DNA of 64,000 nucleotides, from positions 124,787 to 188,786 of the forward strand of contig JAJEKB010020958.1 of assembly GCA_022393335.1 (NCBI GenBank). Direction: 5' to 3'. Position numbers and translations under genes: made by a program. Under the pieces are notes generated by a model, which was given only the letters and a program-made list of their open reading frames with translations, did not search any database and was not told the origin of the DNA. Positions 39,640-51,263 of this stretch are shown piece after piece. This DNA is from Macrotrachela quadricornifera (lineage: Eukaryota; Rotifera; Eurotatoria; Philodinida; Philodinidae). Position 1 is the stretch's first letter, and every line of letters starts with the position of its first letter.

Positions 39640-40730
39640 AGTGGCTCTGGGTGTACACGATTGCAAAGTTCACACTCATATTTATCACTGCACACCCACT
39701 CATCCTGCCCATCTATTTCACCTGCCCCACCCACTTTTATCAAACCTCAACGTATTTCCCCCACTTTAATTCAATTTCGTATACTCAAAAACTTTCTTAA
39801 CCATCTTCAAGATGGTCGACACATTTTCATTTATCATCAGCCTCTTCCATCCACGTTCCAGCAGTTTCACCCATCTCCATTCTGTTTTAGCGACTCTCAA
39901 ACTGTTCCACCCACTTACATCCATTCGCGACCTATTTCACTCGCCTAAACCTATTTCCAGCCTCTTTAACAGAGTTCTAGCCATTTCTGCCTATTTCACC
40001 CAATTCTACGCATCCTAAACGTATTTCGTTCAACCCAACTCCCATTGTGCCTACTTCATCTAGTTCCACAGACTCCCAACTCTAGACTTGCGGGCTCATG
40101 TTTTTTTGGGCCCGAGGCCGCGACAAACTATATTTCTGAACCCAAACCCGATCGGGCCTACGATTAGGACAATGAAGAATTATTTTGCTCATCGTCAACA
40201 ACGAAAAGAAATCGAACTTTTGATGATGTTCAATTTAGTGATAAGGAAAGTATAGATAAAAATAGTGTAAGTATTGACAAACAATAATAATAGTGAAAAA
40301 TTGATTTTTTTTAGTGTAAAAATTTACTAATGTGTATGAGTAACGAACAGATATTATTATCATATTTGAGTATTTATTTTTGACTGTACATTTTTTTTCT
40401 TGAACTTGGCTTTATTTTTAGCATTTGAAATAGCTTTCAATTATAGAAATAAAAGAAAACGCGAAATCTTGAAAGATAAGAAAGGAACCAATATTTGTTG
40501 ACTTCAACTCTAATAGTATCCAGATCCGTAAGTCATTACAAACCGGGTCTAGAGTGAAATTGAGGAATAGGCCCAAGCCCGAGCCAGGATCTAGGTTCGA
40601 ACTCGGATCTAGACAGACCCACAAGTCTCTACCCCCAATCTATCTCATCCAACCCGATCATTCCTACCCTATTTCATCCATCCTAAACATATTCCATCCA
40701 ATACCAGTCACTGTGCTTTAAAGAGCTGCT
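39640..40730. repeat. C/T-rich minisatellite (about 20-bp units) split by an insertion
   Basis: Loose units such as cctatttcacccatcctaaa repeat from 39640 to 40080 and resume at 40632-40710 (ccctatttcatccatcctaa). The MITE at 40083-40631 lies between the two halves, so the minisatellite is older. Confidence 0.65.
40083..40631. mobile_element. 549-bp TIR element, longer relative of 6753-6971
   Basis: Starts TAGACTTGCGGGCTCATG and ends (rc) TAGAGACTTGTGGGTCTGTC. It shares the internal block around atccagatccgtaagtcatt then acaaaccgggtcta with the SMG1-intron copy. A word ggttcgaactc near 40590 resembles a tRNA B box, but no matching A box or tRNA fold is present. Flanks (ccaactc / ccccaatc) do not give a clear duplication. 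Confidence 0.6.
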
Positions 40731-40734
40731 CAGG

Positions 40735-41429
40735 TACCAAGTAGTTGCTGAGATGCTGGCGGTATTTACCTCACACTTTTCTCCTTGTGTTTTTTACATA
40801 TCCTTTTTTATGAATTTGTTCTATCTTGTCGTACTCGTTTTCTGCTTATTATTTTTTGTTTTAAAAATATACATGCAATCTTCTTTCTGTGTATAATCTT
40901 CGCTATCAGCATCACAGTACTTTTGACAATTAATCAGCGCCTTTTTCAACAAATTTCAAAAGTAACTATCTATTGATAGAATTAATCATTTTTTAAAATT
41001 TATATTGTCTTATGGTGTAAATCAGCCGTAAACGTTATTATTAAAATAAAAATTTGTTTTTTCATTCTATTCAGGTTTTTCGATACAGTGTGAATTTTGT
41101 TTCGAATTCTACTTTTAAGAAAATCTATATTAAAACAGTCACCAATTATTCATCTATCAAATCTTGAAAATTTAGAAAATACGTGGATTTCTATTTCATA
41201 AAAGCTCAATTTAATTTTAGAAAAATTTCATTTTTCAAAGAAATGGAAAGTCAACACTGATTGTAAGTAAAACCCAAAAATCAATGTTGGTTTGAAAACA
41301 ATTTTAATTTCAACAATGACCACTATAGAGTCATTGTTCGTTCATATATAAGAGCTAGTTGACAGTGTTATACAATTATTATCTCCGACAATCCGTGAAT
41401 TGAAAAATTATATTTTTATAGATAATTTG
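40735..41429. other. Unassigned AT-rich spacer
   Basis: About 700 bp. The part near 41020-41090 resembles a diverged unit of the intron-like array that starts at 42040 (ggtgtaaatcagccgtaaac). No gene seen. Confidence 0.4.
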
Positions 41430-41740
41430 TGAGTTAGTCCACTTTGTATATATTCAAATTAAAATTATTTATTTATGTTCTTAGGTACATTAGTATAAAT
41501 TTAATGTACATGATATTATTAAAATTTAAAATAAAATATTTATTTATGCTATCTGATGCATTTGTATGAATTAAATGTTTATTAATTTAATTAAATGCAG
41601 ATTATTTATTCATCTTGATGCATTCATGCCAATTAATGTTTATGGGCTTATTTAAATTAAAATTGAAATTAAAATTGAAATTAAAATTAAAACTTAAACT
41701 ATGTAATTATTTATTATGCTTTATACATTCTGATAATTCA
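41430..41740. repeat. Diverged copies of the 60-bp AT satellite
   Basis: Contains tatttatgctatctgatgca then tttgtatgaatt and similar, like the array at 33965-35390. At 41650-41700 a short run aattaaaattgaaattaaaa occurs. Confidence 0.55.
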
Positions 41741-42039
41741 TTATGATATGAAAACATAATATGATCTTCCAACTTTTAAGATATAATCCAATCGCTAAAT
41801 AGAATCCAAGAATCTAGAAATGCCTATGTGAATTTACTTTTGATTTTCTAATTAGAAAATCAAAATTCTTGTTCTTATGATCTCCAATATCTTATCTTTA
41901 AAGAATTAAAAAATTTATCGGTGACTTTATATAGGTACTTCTAAAATATCCTTTATTAAACTCTGTAAGTTATTTTCTAGTTTACAGTGTAGCATAAATG
42001 AACGGTATTTATAGTTACTAAAACTAAGTATTTCCTTTT

Positions 42040-44640
42040 TATTTTACAGGGATCATCCAATTATCTAAATCAAAGGAAAATATTATTATTACAAATACAT
42101 ATTAATTTTTTTATTGTATTTAGGTCATCTAACGGTCTAAGCCAACTGTCAGTACTTCCATTAAAAATGAATATTACTTTTTTTTACTTTATTTAAGTTA
42201 TTTAATGGTCAAAATCAGCTATAAATATCATTATTAGATATAAATGTTTCTGATTATCTTCATTTAGGCCATCGGATCGTCTTATTTGTATGTAAGCATC
42301 ATTTTTGAAAATAAATATCTTTCTATAAAACACGATCTATAAGTGTTGGATATTTAAAGAGAAGAATTTGCACTCACCATCTTCTGCCTCCTACCCCACA
42401 GACCGTGATCAAAAACGCTGTGAATAATATCTAGACTATGATCGGCAGTTTCGCAAACCATAATAAACATATATCTAAACTATTTCCATGTCATCAGTCA
42501 CGGCAGCTATATCGTGTTTCACATTTTAATCCCGTAGGAATTGTACTAACAGCTGTTTATTTTATTTAGAACATTTGATTGTGTAACACAGAAGTAAATA
42601 TCATTTAGGAAAAGAAATATTTCTTTTTTTTTGTCTTATTTACGTTCTTTAGTGGTCAAAATAAAAGTAAGTATTATTATTCAAAGTAGATATGTTTTTC
42701 TTATTTTATTTTGAATATGGGATGATCTAAGTCAATTATGTTTTATTTCGACAAATGAATATTTGCTTTTTTTTAGATCATCTAATATAGTCTAAATGAA
42801 CTGTAACTATTATTTTCGAAAGCAAGTATTTATTTTTTTATTCTTTAAGTCTTTGATACCATAATTTAAATGGTAAGTATTATTTTTAAAAGCAAATATT
42901 TTTTTCAATTCTTTTTCTCGTAGAGAAGAGTCCATCAAGAATAAATTGTTCGCTTGAATGCCCATACTTTACTGATTGATCCAACAATATGAAAATACAA
43001 GAAAATATTTTTTCTATAAAACCTGACCAACGAATAATCGAGAGTGGGGAATCCAAATCTAAGGTCAGTTTTTATTCACTAATTGTTAATTATTAATTAT
43101 TTTCATAAAACTTGACTAAAGGAGGTACTGGTTTGTTATCTTTCCGTATAAGTATTTTTTTATTTTCCAATACTACCATGGGGGAGATAATAAATCAGTA
43201 CCGTAATATTAGGTAAGACTTGGTCGTTAACTATGAATATTTTATAAAAAAAAGTTGGCCGCAATTATTCGAGGTAAAAGCCAGAATCTATCATCAATGA
43301 TGAGATTTAGGTACCAAGAGTAGCAGATAATAAAATTTATTAATCTCATCACAGTGTTGGGAAAAAGTCTGTCCAACTTTCTGCTGCGAATGCTAAACTC
43401 AAATGTATAGAGAGATGCACCTGACACAATAATGCAGTGTGAATATACTCAATTCGAATCGTAGGAGCACGTGAATAAGAAATTTGCTTGCAATTTAGAA
43501 ACAATACTTCTATGAGAAAGAGCTTAGCGAGTTTACAGACGAGCGTTACTTGTTTTCTTTAAATCATCTGTTTGTCTAACTCAACAGAAAGTATTATTTA
43601 AACAAAAATATTTCATTTTTTCGTTTCTTTACGTCGTTTAACACGCTAAATCAACGTAAATCATTAATTTTAAAAATAAATCTTTCTTTTTTTATATTCT
43701 TTAGCTGACACAATTGTTTAATGCAATGGTACGTACTATTTTCAAAAAACATCTATTTTTCTTTGTTTTTATTTAGGCATCGATTGGCTTCAATCAGAGC
43801 TAAGCATGGCTTTTAAAAAAAATATTTTTTTTGTTTGTTCTTCCTCTGTCGTTCAATAGTGTACATGGCCGGCAAATATTATTTCTAAACATGAATATTT
43901 TCTATTTTATTTCATCTAGGTCATATAATGACGCTAATCAAAAATAAGTATTCTTTTTAAAATTAAATATTTCTGTTTTGTTTTATTTATGTGCTGAGAC
44001 GGTCTAGGGCAACTATATATTATTTTTTAAAATAAGTATATCTTTTTTTTAATTTATTTAGATTATGCACTAATGAAAATGAACTGTAAATAATATTTTT
44101 CCGTTTTGTTTTATTTAGATTATTTAACAATTTCAATCAAAGATAAGTTTTATTTTTAAACATAAATATTTCTTTTCTTTTTTGAATCGTTCAATAGTGT
44201 GCATCATTCACAAATGTTGTTTTTGAAAAGAATTATTGTTCGTATTTGTTCAGAGCATCTAGTTATCTAATTAAATGATAAGTATTATTTCTAGAGATAA
44301 ATAATTCTTTTTTTGTTTAGTTAGGTCAGCTAATGATCTCCACGAAAAATAAGTGTTATTTTTAACAAAAAAGATATCTCTTTTTATTTTTTTTTTGGAT
44401 CATCTGATGATCTGAGTGAAAGATCAGTATTATTGTTTTAAAAACAGATTGTTTTTAACTTTATTTAGGCCGTTCGATTCGTACTCATCATGGACCAGTA
44501 TTATTTTTAAAAATAAATGTACTATTTTTTATTTTATTGGGAAGAATCGTTCAATCAAAGGTAAGTATTATTTTTAATAATAAATATCTCAGTTTTTTGT
44601 TTTGTTCAGAGTATCTAATAGTGCTCAAGAGAAGCGAGTT
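42040..44640 (+). repeat. Tandem array of about 72-bp units that look like mini-exon plus mini-intron
   Basis: Repeated units read approximately gtaagtattatttttaaaaa, then taaatatttctttttttt, then a ttttatttag end, then about 25 bases like gtcatctaatggtctaaatc. About 25 diverged copies, spaced 65-80 bp. Donor-like GTAAGTATTATT is intact at about 42667, 42866 and 44566; acceptor-like TTTATTTAG is seen at about 42116, 43768, 44059 and 44459. The array is broken by a dispersed repeat at 42960-43555. On the plus strand each unit has the length and borders of the small introns found in real genes here. Confidence 0.6.
42960..43555. repeat. Dispersed repeat, copy B
   Basis: Related to 37720-37930: ctgattgatccaac, ataaaacctgaccaacgaat, aataatcgagagtgggga, and the tail gagaaagagcttagcgag then gacgagcgttacttg. 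It interrupts the intron-like array. There may be two partial copies in tandem (a second ataaaaaaaagttggccgca near 43240). Confidence 0.5.
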
Positions 44641-44969
44641 TCACGCAGTGCAGACTCCAAATCTACGAAGACGACCATTCAAACTTTCCACAGTTCACAT
44701 TTTACTTAAAACTACTGTTAGCTGTTTTTCGAGATGTTGGTGTTATCGATATCCATTAAATTTACTACTCACCTAATTAGCACTAATTAATACGATAACT
44801 TATCTAATTAGCGTTAATTAAGGTAATCACTCAGCAAATTAGTGTGAATTAAGGTAAGAATTCATCTAATTAGTTTGCATTGCAGTAAGAATTGTGGTAT
44901 GATGATTCAATGTTTTGAAGAATAGAACCAAAAACTGATAACCCCATGCAAACATATTGACGGCTACCC

Positions 44970-45945
44970 ATGTGAAAAAAAAGTAGGATTTTTTCACTAT
45001 TAAGTACTTCTAATATTAATAAAGTAAAATAAAGTAACTTTTTCTACTATTTTCTACTTTATATAGTACAGATAAGTACTTTTTTGTACTTATCAAAGTA
45101 CTTTAAAGTACTTTTCTACTCGAAAAGCATTTTATAGTACTTAATCATATTATTCAAAGTACTTTAAAGTACTTTTCTACTGTGAAAGTATTTAAAAGTA
45201 CTTAACCATATTATTCAAAGTACTTTATAGTACTTTTCTACTGTGAAAGTATTTTATAATAATTATGGATACTATTCAATGTACTTTAAAGTACTTTAAA
45301 TAATATAAATAATTACTATTAAATACTCTTCCAAGAATAGAAGTACTATAAAGTACTTTGAATAGTATTCATAATTATTATAAAATACTTTCACAGTAGA
45401 AAAGTACTATAAAGTACTTTGAATAATATGAATAAGTACTATTAAATACTTTCACAGCAGAAAAGTACTTTAAAGTACTTTGAATAGTATGAATAATTAC
45501 TGTTAAATACTTTTTCAATGATAGAAGTACTATAAAGTACTTTGAATAGTATCCATAATTATTATAAAATACTTTCACAGTAGAAAAGTACTATAAAGTA
45601 CTTTGAATAATATGATTAAGTACTTTTAAATACTTTCACAGTAGAAAAGTACTTTAAAGTACTTTGAATAGTATGAATAATTACTAATAAATACTTTCAC
45701 AGTAGAAAAGTACTTTAAAGTACTTTGAATAATATAATTAATTATTATAAAATACTTTTTCCCAGCGGGAAAGTATTATAAAGTATTTTTAATAATATTA
45801 AAAAGTACTATAAAACTTTATTTTGGTAAAAGCGTACTATAAAGTACATTTTTAAGTGCACAAAACTACCAATCGGGAGTGTGTGAAGTGAAAAATATTA
45901 GGAAAAGTTACTTTATTTTACTTTATTAGTGTTAAAAATACTTAC
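44970..45945. repeat. AAGTACTT fold-back satellite
   Basis: Dozens of copies of the palindromic word AAAGTACTTTAAAGTACTTT in units of about 60 bp. Polarity of the asymmetric part switches near 45290-45310: ctactgtgaaagtatttta on the left, cacagtagaaaagtactat on the right. The outermost segments also mirror each other (aataaagtaaaataaagtaac against gttactttattttactttatt). The whole is one large imperfect inverted repeat. Related fragments lie at 47377-47500 and 48895-49215. Confidence 0.8.
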
Positions 45946-45946
45946 A

Positions 45947-46567
45947 AGGGAACCTCTCCAAGTGTCGCCCGCCGTATACAGTCATATTTAGGCTATAGAT
46001 AGGACTCATAGCGTCGATAAGGGCTCGAAAAAAATTCGTGCCCAAAGCGTGTAGTTGTTCTTGAGATGTTGCGTTTTCAAGGTATTTGGATAACTCACTG
46101 TCGTGGCCCCCGTTAGGGGGTAGCAGAGAAACTCATTTTTCGATTTTCGACTTGTAACTTTGTATACAGAGAAATCTTAATGAGAGTGGTTTATTGCGAA
46201 AGTTTCAGCCTTGCCCAATGCTTCTAATGGCAAATAAGAACACAAAAAGTTGCCTCCACGAGTGACAATCGATTACCAAAGTCGTATCTTAGAATAGGAA
46301 CAAGAAATAGGTCTGAAACTTTCAGAAGAAATCACTCTCATTTTGGCCTCTTTCTATACAAAGTTTCAAGTCGAAATTGAAAAACGACTTTTTCTGATGT
46401 GCTGAGGGGGCTACAGTAGTGAGTTATTCCAATATCTTAAAACCCAGGCATCTCAACAACGATGGGCTTTGAACACGAATTCCTTTAGGGCTCTTATCCA
46501 AGGTATGAGTCTCACCTATCGGCAAAATATGAACCCAAACGGAGGGTGACACTTGGGGATGTTCCCT
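45947..46567. mobile_element. 621-bp fold-back element with about 260-bp arms
   Basis: Ends AGGGAACCTCTCCAAGTGTC (left) and, as rc of the right end, AGGGAACATCCCCAAGTGTC. Arms run to about 46213 and from about 46310, at roughly 75-80% match, leaving a spacer of about 95 bp. No frame. It lies directly against the AAGTACTT array. No clear target duplication. Confidence 0.75.
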
Positions 46568-46882
46568 CGTTAGTGGAAAAAAACACTTTTTATGTACATG
46601 AAAGATGGTCCTGAAATATTTGAAATTACGATACCTAGCTAGCCCTAAAAATGTTGTTAATATGTTGTCCAGACAATCATCAAAAAGTTGTAGGTATAGC
46701 GTTCACGTAGCCCTGAAAAAGTTGTTTGTATGATGTGGAGGTAGCCCTCAAAGAGTTACAAATATCAGGTTCAAACAAAGCTCGGAAAGTGATATATTCA
46801 AGTTTTTTGAAACTGGTATATGAGCATCCATAATCGTGAGGCGGTACTTTGAACGTATATCGCATAGTCAGAGGGTTGTGTG
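46568..46882. repeat. Degenerate tagccctgaaaaagttgt repeats
   Basis: Three or four loose copies of agccctgaaaaagttgtttg at 46630-46770. Related text with spacing of about 45 bp appears near 49235-49420. Nothing coding. Confidence 0.45.
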
Positions 46883-47248
46883 TAGGGGTCGATAAATCCA
46901 GCTCTAGTTCAGAACTAATGAACTGTTCAAACAGTTCTTTGAACTGAGCTGAACGGGTGAACCAGTTCGTTTGAACTGTGAACTGTGTACTCAGAACAGA
47001 ACAAAAGTGTTCCGTTTTGGGAATTTGTTCCCTAAAACGGAACATTTTTGTTCTGTTCTGGGAATATGTTTCCCAAAACGGAACACTTTTGTNNNNNNNN
47101 NNTTTTGTTCTGTTCTGGGAATATGTTTCCCAAAACGGAACACTTTTGTTCTGTTCTGGGAATATGTTTCCCAAAACGGAACACTTTTGTTCTGTTTTTG
47201 GAACCCAGTTCATCAATTCTGAACTAGGGCGGAACTTGTCGGCCCCTA
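46883..47248. mobile_element. hAT-like MITE with internal minisatellite and a 10-N gap (47093-47102)
   Basis: Ends TAGGGGTCGATAA (left) and rc right TAGGGGCCGACAA resemble the hAT-type CAGGGGTCGGCAA end. Subterminal inverted text ctagttcagaactaatgaac / ctagttcagaattgatgaac strengthens this. Eight-base flanks are GTTGTGTG (46875-46882) and GTTGTATA (47249-47256), 6 of 8 identical. The interior is a roughly 55-bp minisatellite built around gggaatatgtttcccaaaac and ggaacacttttgttctgttc, collapsed at the N gap. Confidence 0.7.
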
Positions 47249-48143
47249 GTTGTATAGGCGTATATATATATAGACAGCCTGGCCTAGTCCGATTGGTGTA
47301 AGGGAGAGAGGGGTATAAATAGGAGGAACTTTGCAGTTTCACATCATTTGATCAAGTGGTGATGTGCTGGATAGCTACTTTATAGTACTTTGAGTAGTAC
47401 TTTATAATACTTTGAGTAGCACTTTATAGTACTTTGAGTAGTACCTTATAGTAGTTCATAGTACTTTTTGTAGTAATTTCGATGGTACTATTAGTACTAT
47501 ATACTGTTGATGTTTTAAAGTGAAAATAGAATTGTTTAGTATTGAGAGATCTAGTTGAAATGATGGAGTTAACCTGATACAAATGAGGAATTGGGCTAGT
47601 TAGTCAATAAAACTGGGCTTTGGCAGAGTAGTACTGTAACATATCCCGCATAGTGAGGTCAGCTACCGTAGCAATGTAAGTAAGGAAAGATGGATTTATA
47701 GATTGTAACTACGTAGTCATAAAACTTCATTTTTCAAAGACAGTGTTGCGCAGTGGATAATAGTATAGCTAAGAGTAGGTATATATGGTAAGTAAATCTA
47801 TATAAGTAGCCATACGTAAGACTGAACACCTCAATATATGCTTCTTTAGAAATAGATGAGTATAGATATGGGAGTATTTTGGCATTCATAAGTACAACTA
47901 GATGATAGTATTTAATGTAGTTTTGTCAACATATTTGAGAGCATATTTATAAGAATGGTCAGGCTTAAGCAAAGTAATTAAGTGTTCTTAATAATTTGGA
48001 AAATTATATATAGGAATAATACATCCAAAGTTATGTCTGAACGGTGAGAGTTTTAAAAACAGCTTATAAAATACGGAATTGTGAGATCATATCATGCAAT
48101 AGATCATTTAAGGGTAGTAAAAATTGCTGTTATCAATAGTTAT
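47249..48143. other. Spacer with an AAGTACTT-related patch
   Basis: 47377-47500 repeats agtactttatagtactttga. The rest (47500-48143) shows no gene or recognisable repeat. Confidence 0.45.
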
Positions 48144-48862
48144 CCGATTCCAATACAATCTTGACATCAACCTATCTCGTTTGATGCAGATGCGAATGCA
48201 ACATCGACATGACATTCATTGTTATTCGATGTTATATAATACCATGTAAACATAAATGACTGTTTTTTTATAGCGATCTCCTATCATTGCTGATTTTTCA
48301 TTATTACCTATAGTTTTCACTTCACTATTCATCGCTATCATCTATTTGTGTATTATAAGTGTGAGAATTGACATCATTATAGCAGTATCATAGGTTTCAC
48401 TTAGTTTAGATTTTCTATCAATCTTCCGATATTTTACACATCATACGCTTAATGATTGATAATCATTCTGTGTTGTCTATAGTTATACACACTTTAAAAG
48501 ACAAAATTAGTCAGACGTACAATATATATATCTCACAGAATAATTATTAATCACTAAGCGTATGATGTGTAAAATGTCGGAAGATTAATAGAAAATCTAG
48601 ACTAAGTGAAGCTTATGATACTGCTATAATGATGTCAATTCTCACACTTATAATACACAAATAGATGATAGCGATGAATAGTGAAGTGAAAACTATAGGT
48701 AATAATGAAAAATCAGCAATGATAGGAGATCGCTATAAAAAATCAGTCATTTATGTTTACATGGTATTATATAACATCGAATAACAATGAATGTCATGTC
48801 GATGTTGCATTCGCATCTGTATCAAACGAGATAGGTCGATGTCAAGATTGTATTGAAATCGG
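48144..48862. mobile_element. Near-perfect fold-back, 329-bp arms, 61-bp loop
   Basis: Left arm 48144-48472, right arm 48534-48862, equal in length and about 95% complementary by eye: gtgtgagaattgacatcatt on the left, its complement at about 48630 on the right. No open frame and no obvious target duplication. Likely a MITE-type hairpin element of fairly recent origin. Confidence 0.85.
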
Positions 48863-48894
48863 ATGGCCGTTCATGCTAGTGAATTCTAGTAAGG

Positions 48895-49215
48895 TGACAG
48901 AAGTACTTCTTAGTACTTTCAGAAGTACTAAAAGTTACTTCAGTACTTTAAAGTACTTCTGAAAGTAAAATAGTATTAAAACATACTTTTCAAAGTACTA
49001 AAAAGTGTTCACTTATAAGTACTTTTCCCATATTTGAAAAATGTGGATGAAAGTACTTTTTATTACTTTTAGAAGTACTAAAAGTTACTTTAGTACTTTA
49101 AAGTACTTCTAAAAGTACTTTAAAGTGCTGAAACGTACTTTTCAAAGTACTAAAAAGTGTTCACTTATAAGTACTTTCCCCATATTAAAAAAATGGGATA
49201 AAGTACTTTATAGTA
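48895..49215. repeat. AAGTACTT satellite, two units of about 190 bp
   Basis: The block with aagtactaaaagttacttya, then ctaaaaagtgttcacttata, then agtacttttcccatatt appears twice, at about 48920-49045 and 49075-49190. Confidence 0.75.
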
Positions 49216-49460
49216 ACTTTTTTCCTCAAAAATTTTTACATGGGTATCTGCCAATACTATCTGGAACTTTTAGACCTTATCTAGGGGTGATATCAAAAAC
49301 TTATTACGGCCTACTCTGGAATCCTACCTAGAAATTTTTGAAGCCTACCTGTCGATGCTATCTAGAATTTTTATACTCTATCTGGAGATGGTTTGTACAA
49401 CTTTTAGGGCACCACCTACGGTTTCTGCTTAGCACTTTTCGGCCTTAGTCAGAGGTTTGC

Positions 49461-49885
49461 CAAGGAGGGAAACGTCGATTTTTCAGGATTACCAATCTAC
49501 GAAAAATCCTAAAATCCAACAGCAATATCCTCTCGTAAATGAACGAATTTCGACCTGAAATTTTTGCCATATGTAGACCCTGTGGTCCTTAGGATATCCT
49601 AAAAGTTTCAGTACAAACGAATGTTTCCCTCTCCAGACAATCGATTGTCAAAAAAACTGAATTTCCTGATTGTGCTGTGAAATATGAGTTTTTTTTTTGC
49701 AACTGGGTTATCTTCAGGCGAAAACATTCGCTTGTACTAAAGCTTTTAGGATATTTTAAGAACCGCAGAGCCTACATATAGCAACAATTTTAGCACCAAA
49801 TTTCTTAATTTTTGACATGATATTGCTGTTTGATTTTTGGATTTTGAAAATCCAAAAAAATCCAGATCCATTGTTTTTCTCCTTG
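49461..49885. mobile_element. Fold-back element, about 175-bp arms
   Basis: Left arm about 49461-49640, right arm about 49715-49885. Matched words include ccatatgtagaccctgtggt (left) against agagcctacatatagcaaca (right), and aacagcaatatc against gatattgctgttt. About 75% match. No coding. Confidence 0.65.
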
Positions 49886-50164
49886 TAGTTGACACTGTCA
49901 CTATCCCTAATTACGACGGATTCATCAGAATTGATGTATGATCCTATATAAGAGAGAAATTGATATCAATTTTAATAATCTGATCAACTGAAATTGTTTT
50001 CCACAACTTTATTATGCATTTCATGAAAAGTCCATCTTTTCTGACTGGGGCACCCTTAAATACTTGAGAAAAGAATTTCGCCTTTTTCTCATCCATGGTC
50101 TTGAGAAACCATAGAATAAACCATAATGATAACCAATATCAGATTTTTTAATCGGCATCAGTCG

Positions 50165-50790
50165 AATGATAGGAGATATGTTGGATATTTTTGGAAGAGA
50201 AAAAAAATCGGTTTTTGACCCCGAGAAATATTAATATTCCTGCGTGATTCATTATTATTAGGCTCATTCAATGCAAAAGTTTTTGTCGATCAGACTATAG
50301 AAGAAGATTCGGCGGTAAGAATTTTTTAATTAGTCGACCAATGAATACTAGTCCGGATTGGATTCTATTGTCATACGTAACGCTTACTTTACGCCACTGA
50401 ATCAATGAAAATTTTATGCAAAAATAGCAATTCAATCGGCTGATTTCAATGAAGCTAGTTTAAACCTTATGTAAACGGGTTTTTTTATATTTTGTACTAT
50501 TCTTTGAACAAAGAAACATTCGTATGTAAAAATCTTCTTGATTCAGTGATGTGCAGTGTATTTTTGCAAGGATCAATACAACACGGCATAACTTGATCGG
50601 AGGTGATATTTGTTGATCAACTATTTAAAAAGATTCTTATATGCAGAACCTTCTTTTATGTTCTGATAGGAAAAAACTTCTGCATTGAATGAGCCAAACG
50701 TCAATGAATCATACAGGAATATTAATATTGTTTGAGACCAAAAACTGAATTATTTATCAAACAAAAATTCCAAGATGTGTCTTATTAATT
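50165..50790. mobile_element. Fold-back element, about 275-bp arms
   Basis: Strongest pairing: gaaatattaatattcctgcg near 50226 with caggaatattaatattgttt near 50713, then ggctcattcaatgcaaaagt with cttctgcattgaatgagcca. Arms extend to about 50440 and 50500. No coding. Confidence 0.65.
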
Positions 50791-51263
50791 GATTGATATA
50801 GAAAGAAAACGATGTATTGGTTATCAGTGTACTATATTCTATCCATTTTTAAAAGTCATCAATGAAGAAAAAAAGAGACAAACATTTTTTTCTTCATCAC
50901 TAGAACTTACTTAATTTGACGAAGAAATCATTTTTTTAAAGAATTTTTTAACTGTTCATCATTACATTTTATTTCTCCGTTGACTTCCAATCGTCTTCTT
51001 AGCCATTAGCCTTTAGTTTCGGTGTCCGTGATAATATTCTCACGATGATATATAAAGAAGATTTGTTGGTCGACACAAGTGATGTTCGTGGTCGAAATGC
51101 ACATGCAATAATTTTTCTTCTGTTACTTGCTGTGTTGGACTGCTTATTTGTTTTTGAGAGTTTTATTGTTTTTATTCAATTAATAACCATAGTATCGAGC
51201 ATTGTACATTGTAGATAAAACATTTGTTTTTTCGATTCAACGACTGTTGTGTGCGAAAGAATC
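50791..51263. other. Upstream region of the mucin-like gene
   Basis: About 470 bp that should include the promoter and 5' UTR of the gene starting at 51264. No further exon found. Confidence 0.4.

Noticed and set aside
40580..40610. tRNA-like B box ggttcgaactc
   Set aside because: No A box at the right distance and no cloverleaf. It lies inside a TIR element with a second copy lacking the same feature.
46680..47342. 220-codon minus-strand frame and two plus frames around 46971-47301
   Set aside because: They cross the N gap and merely translate the roughly 55-bp minisatellite (for example VPFWETYSQNRTK); all strands are open by chance.
47740..47780. A-box-like text ttgcgcagtggataatag
   Set aside because: No B box follows within about 60 bp, so neither a tRNA nor a tRNA-derived SINE is supported.
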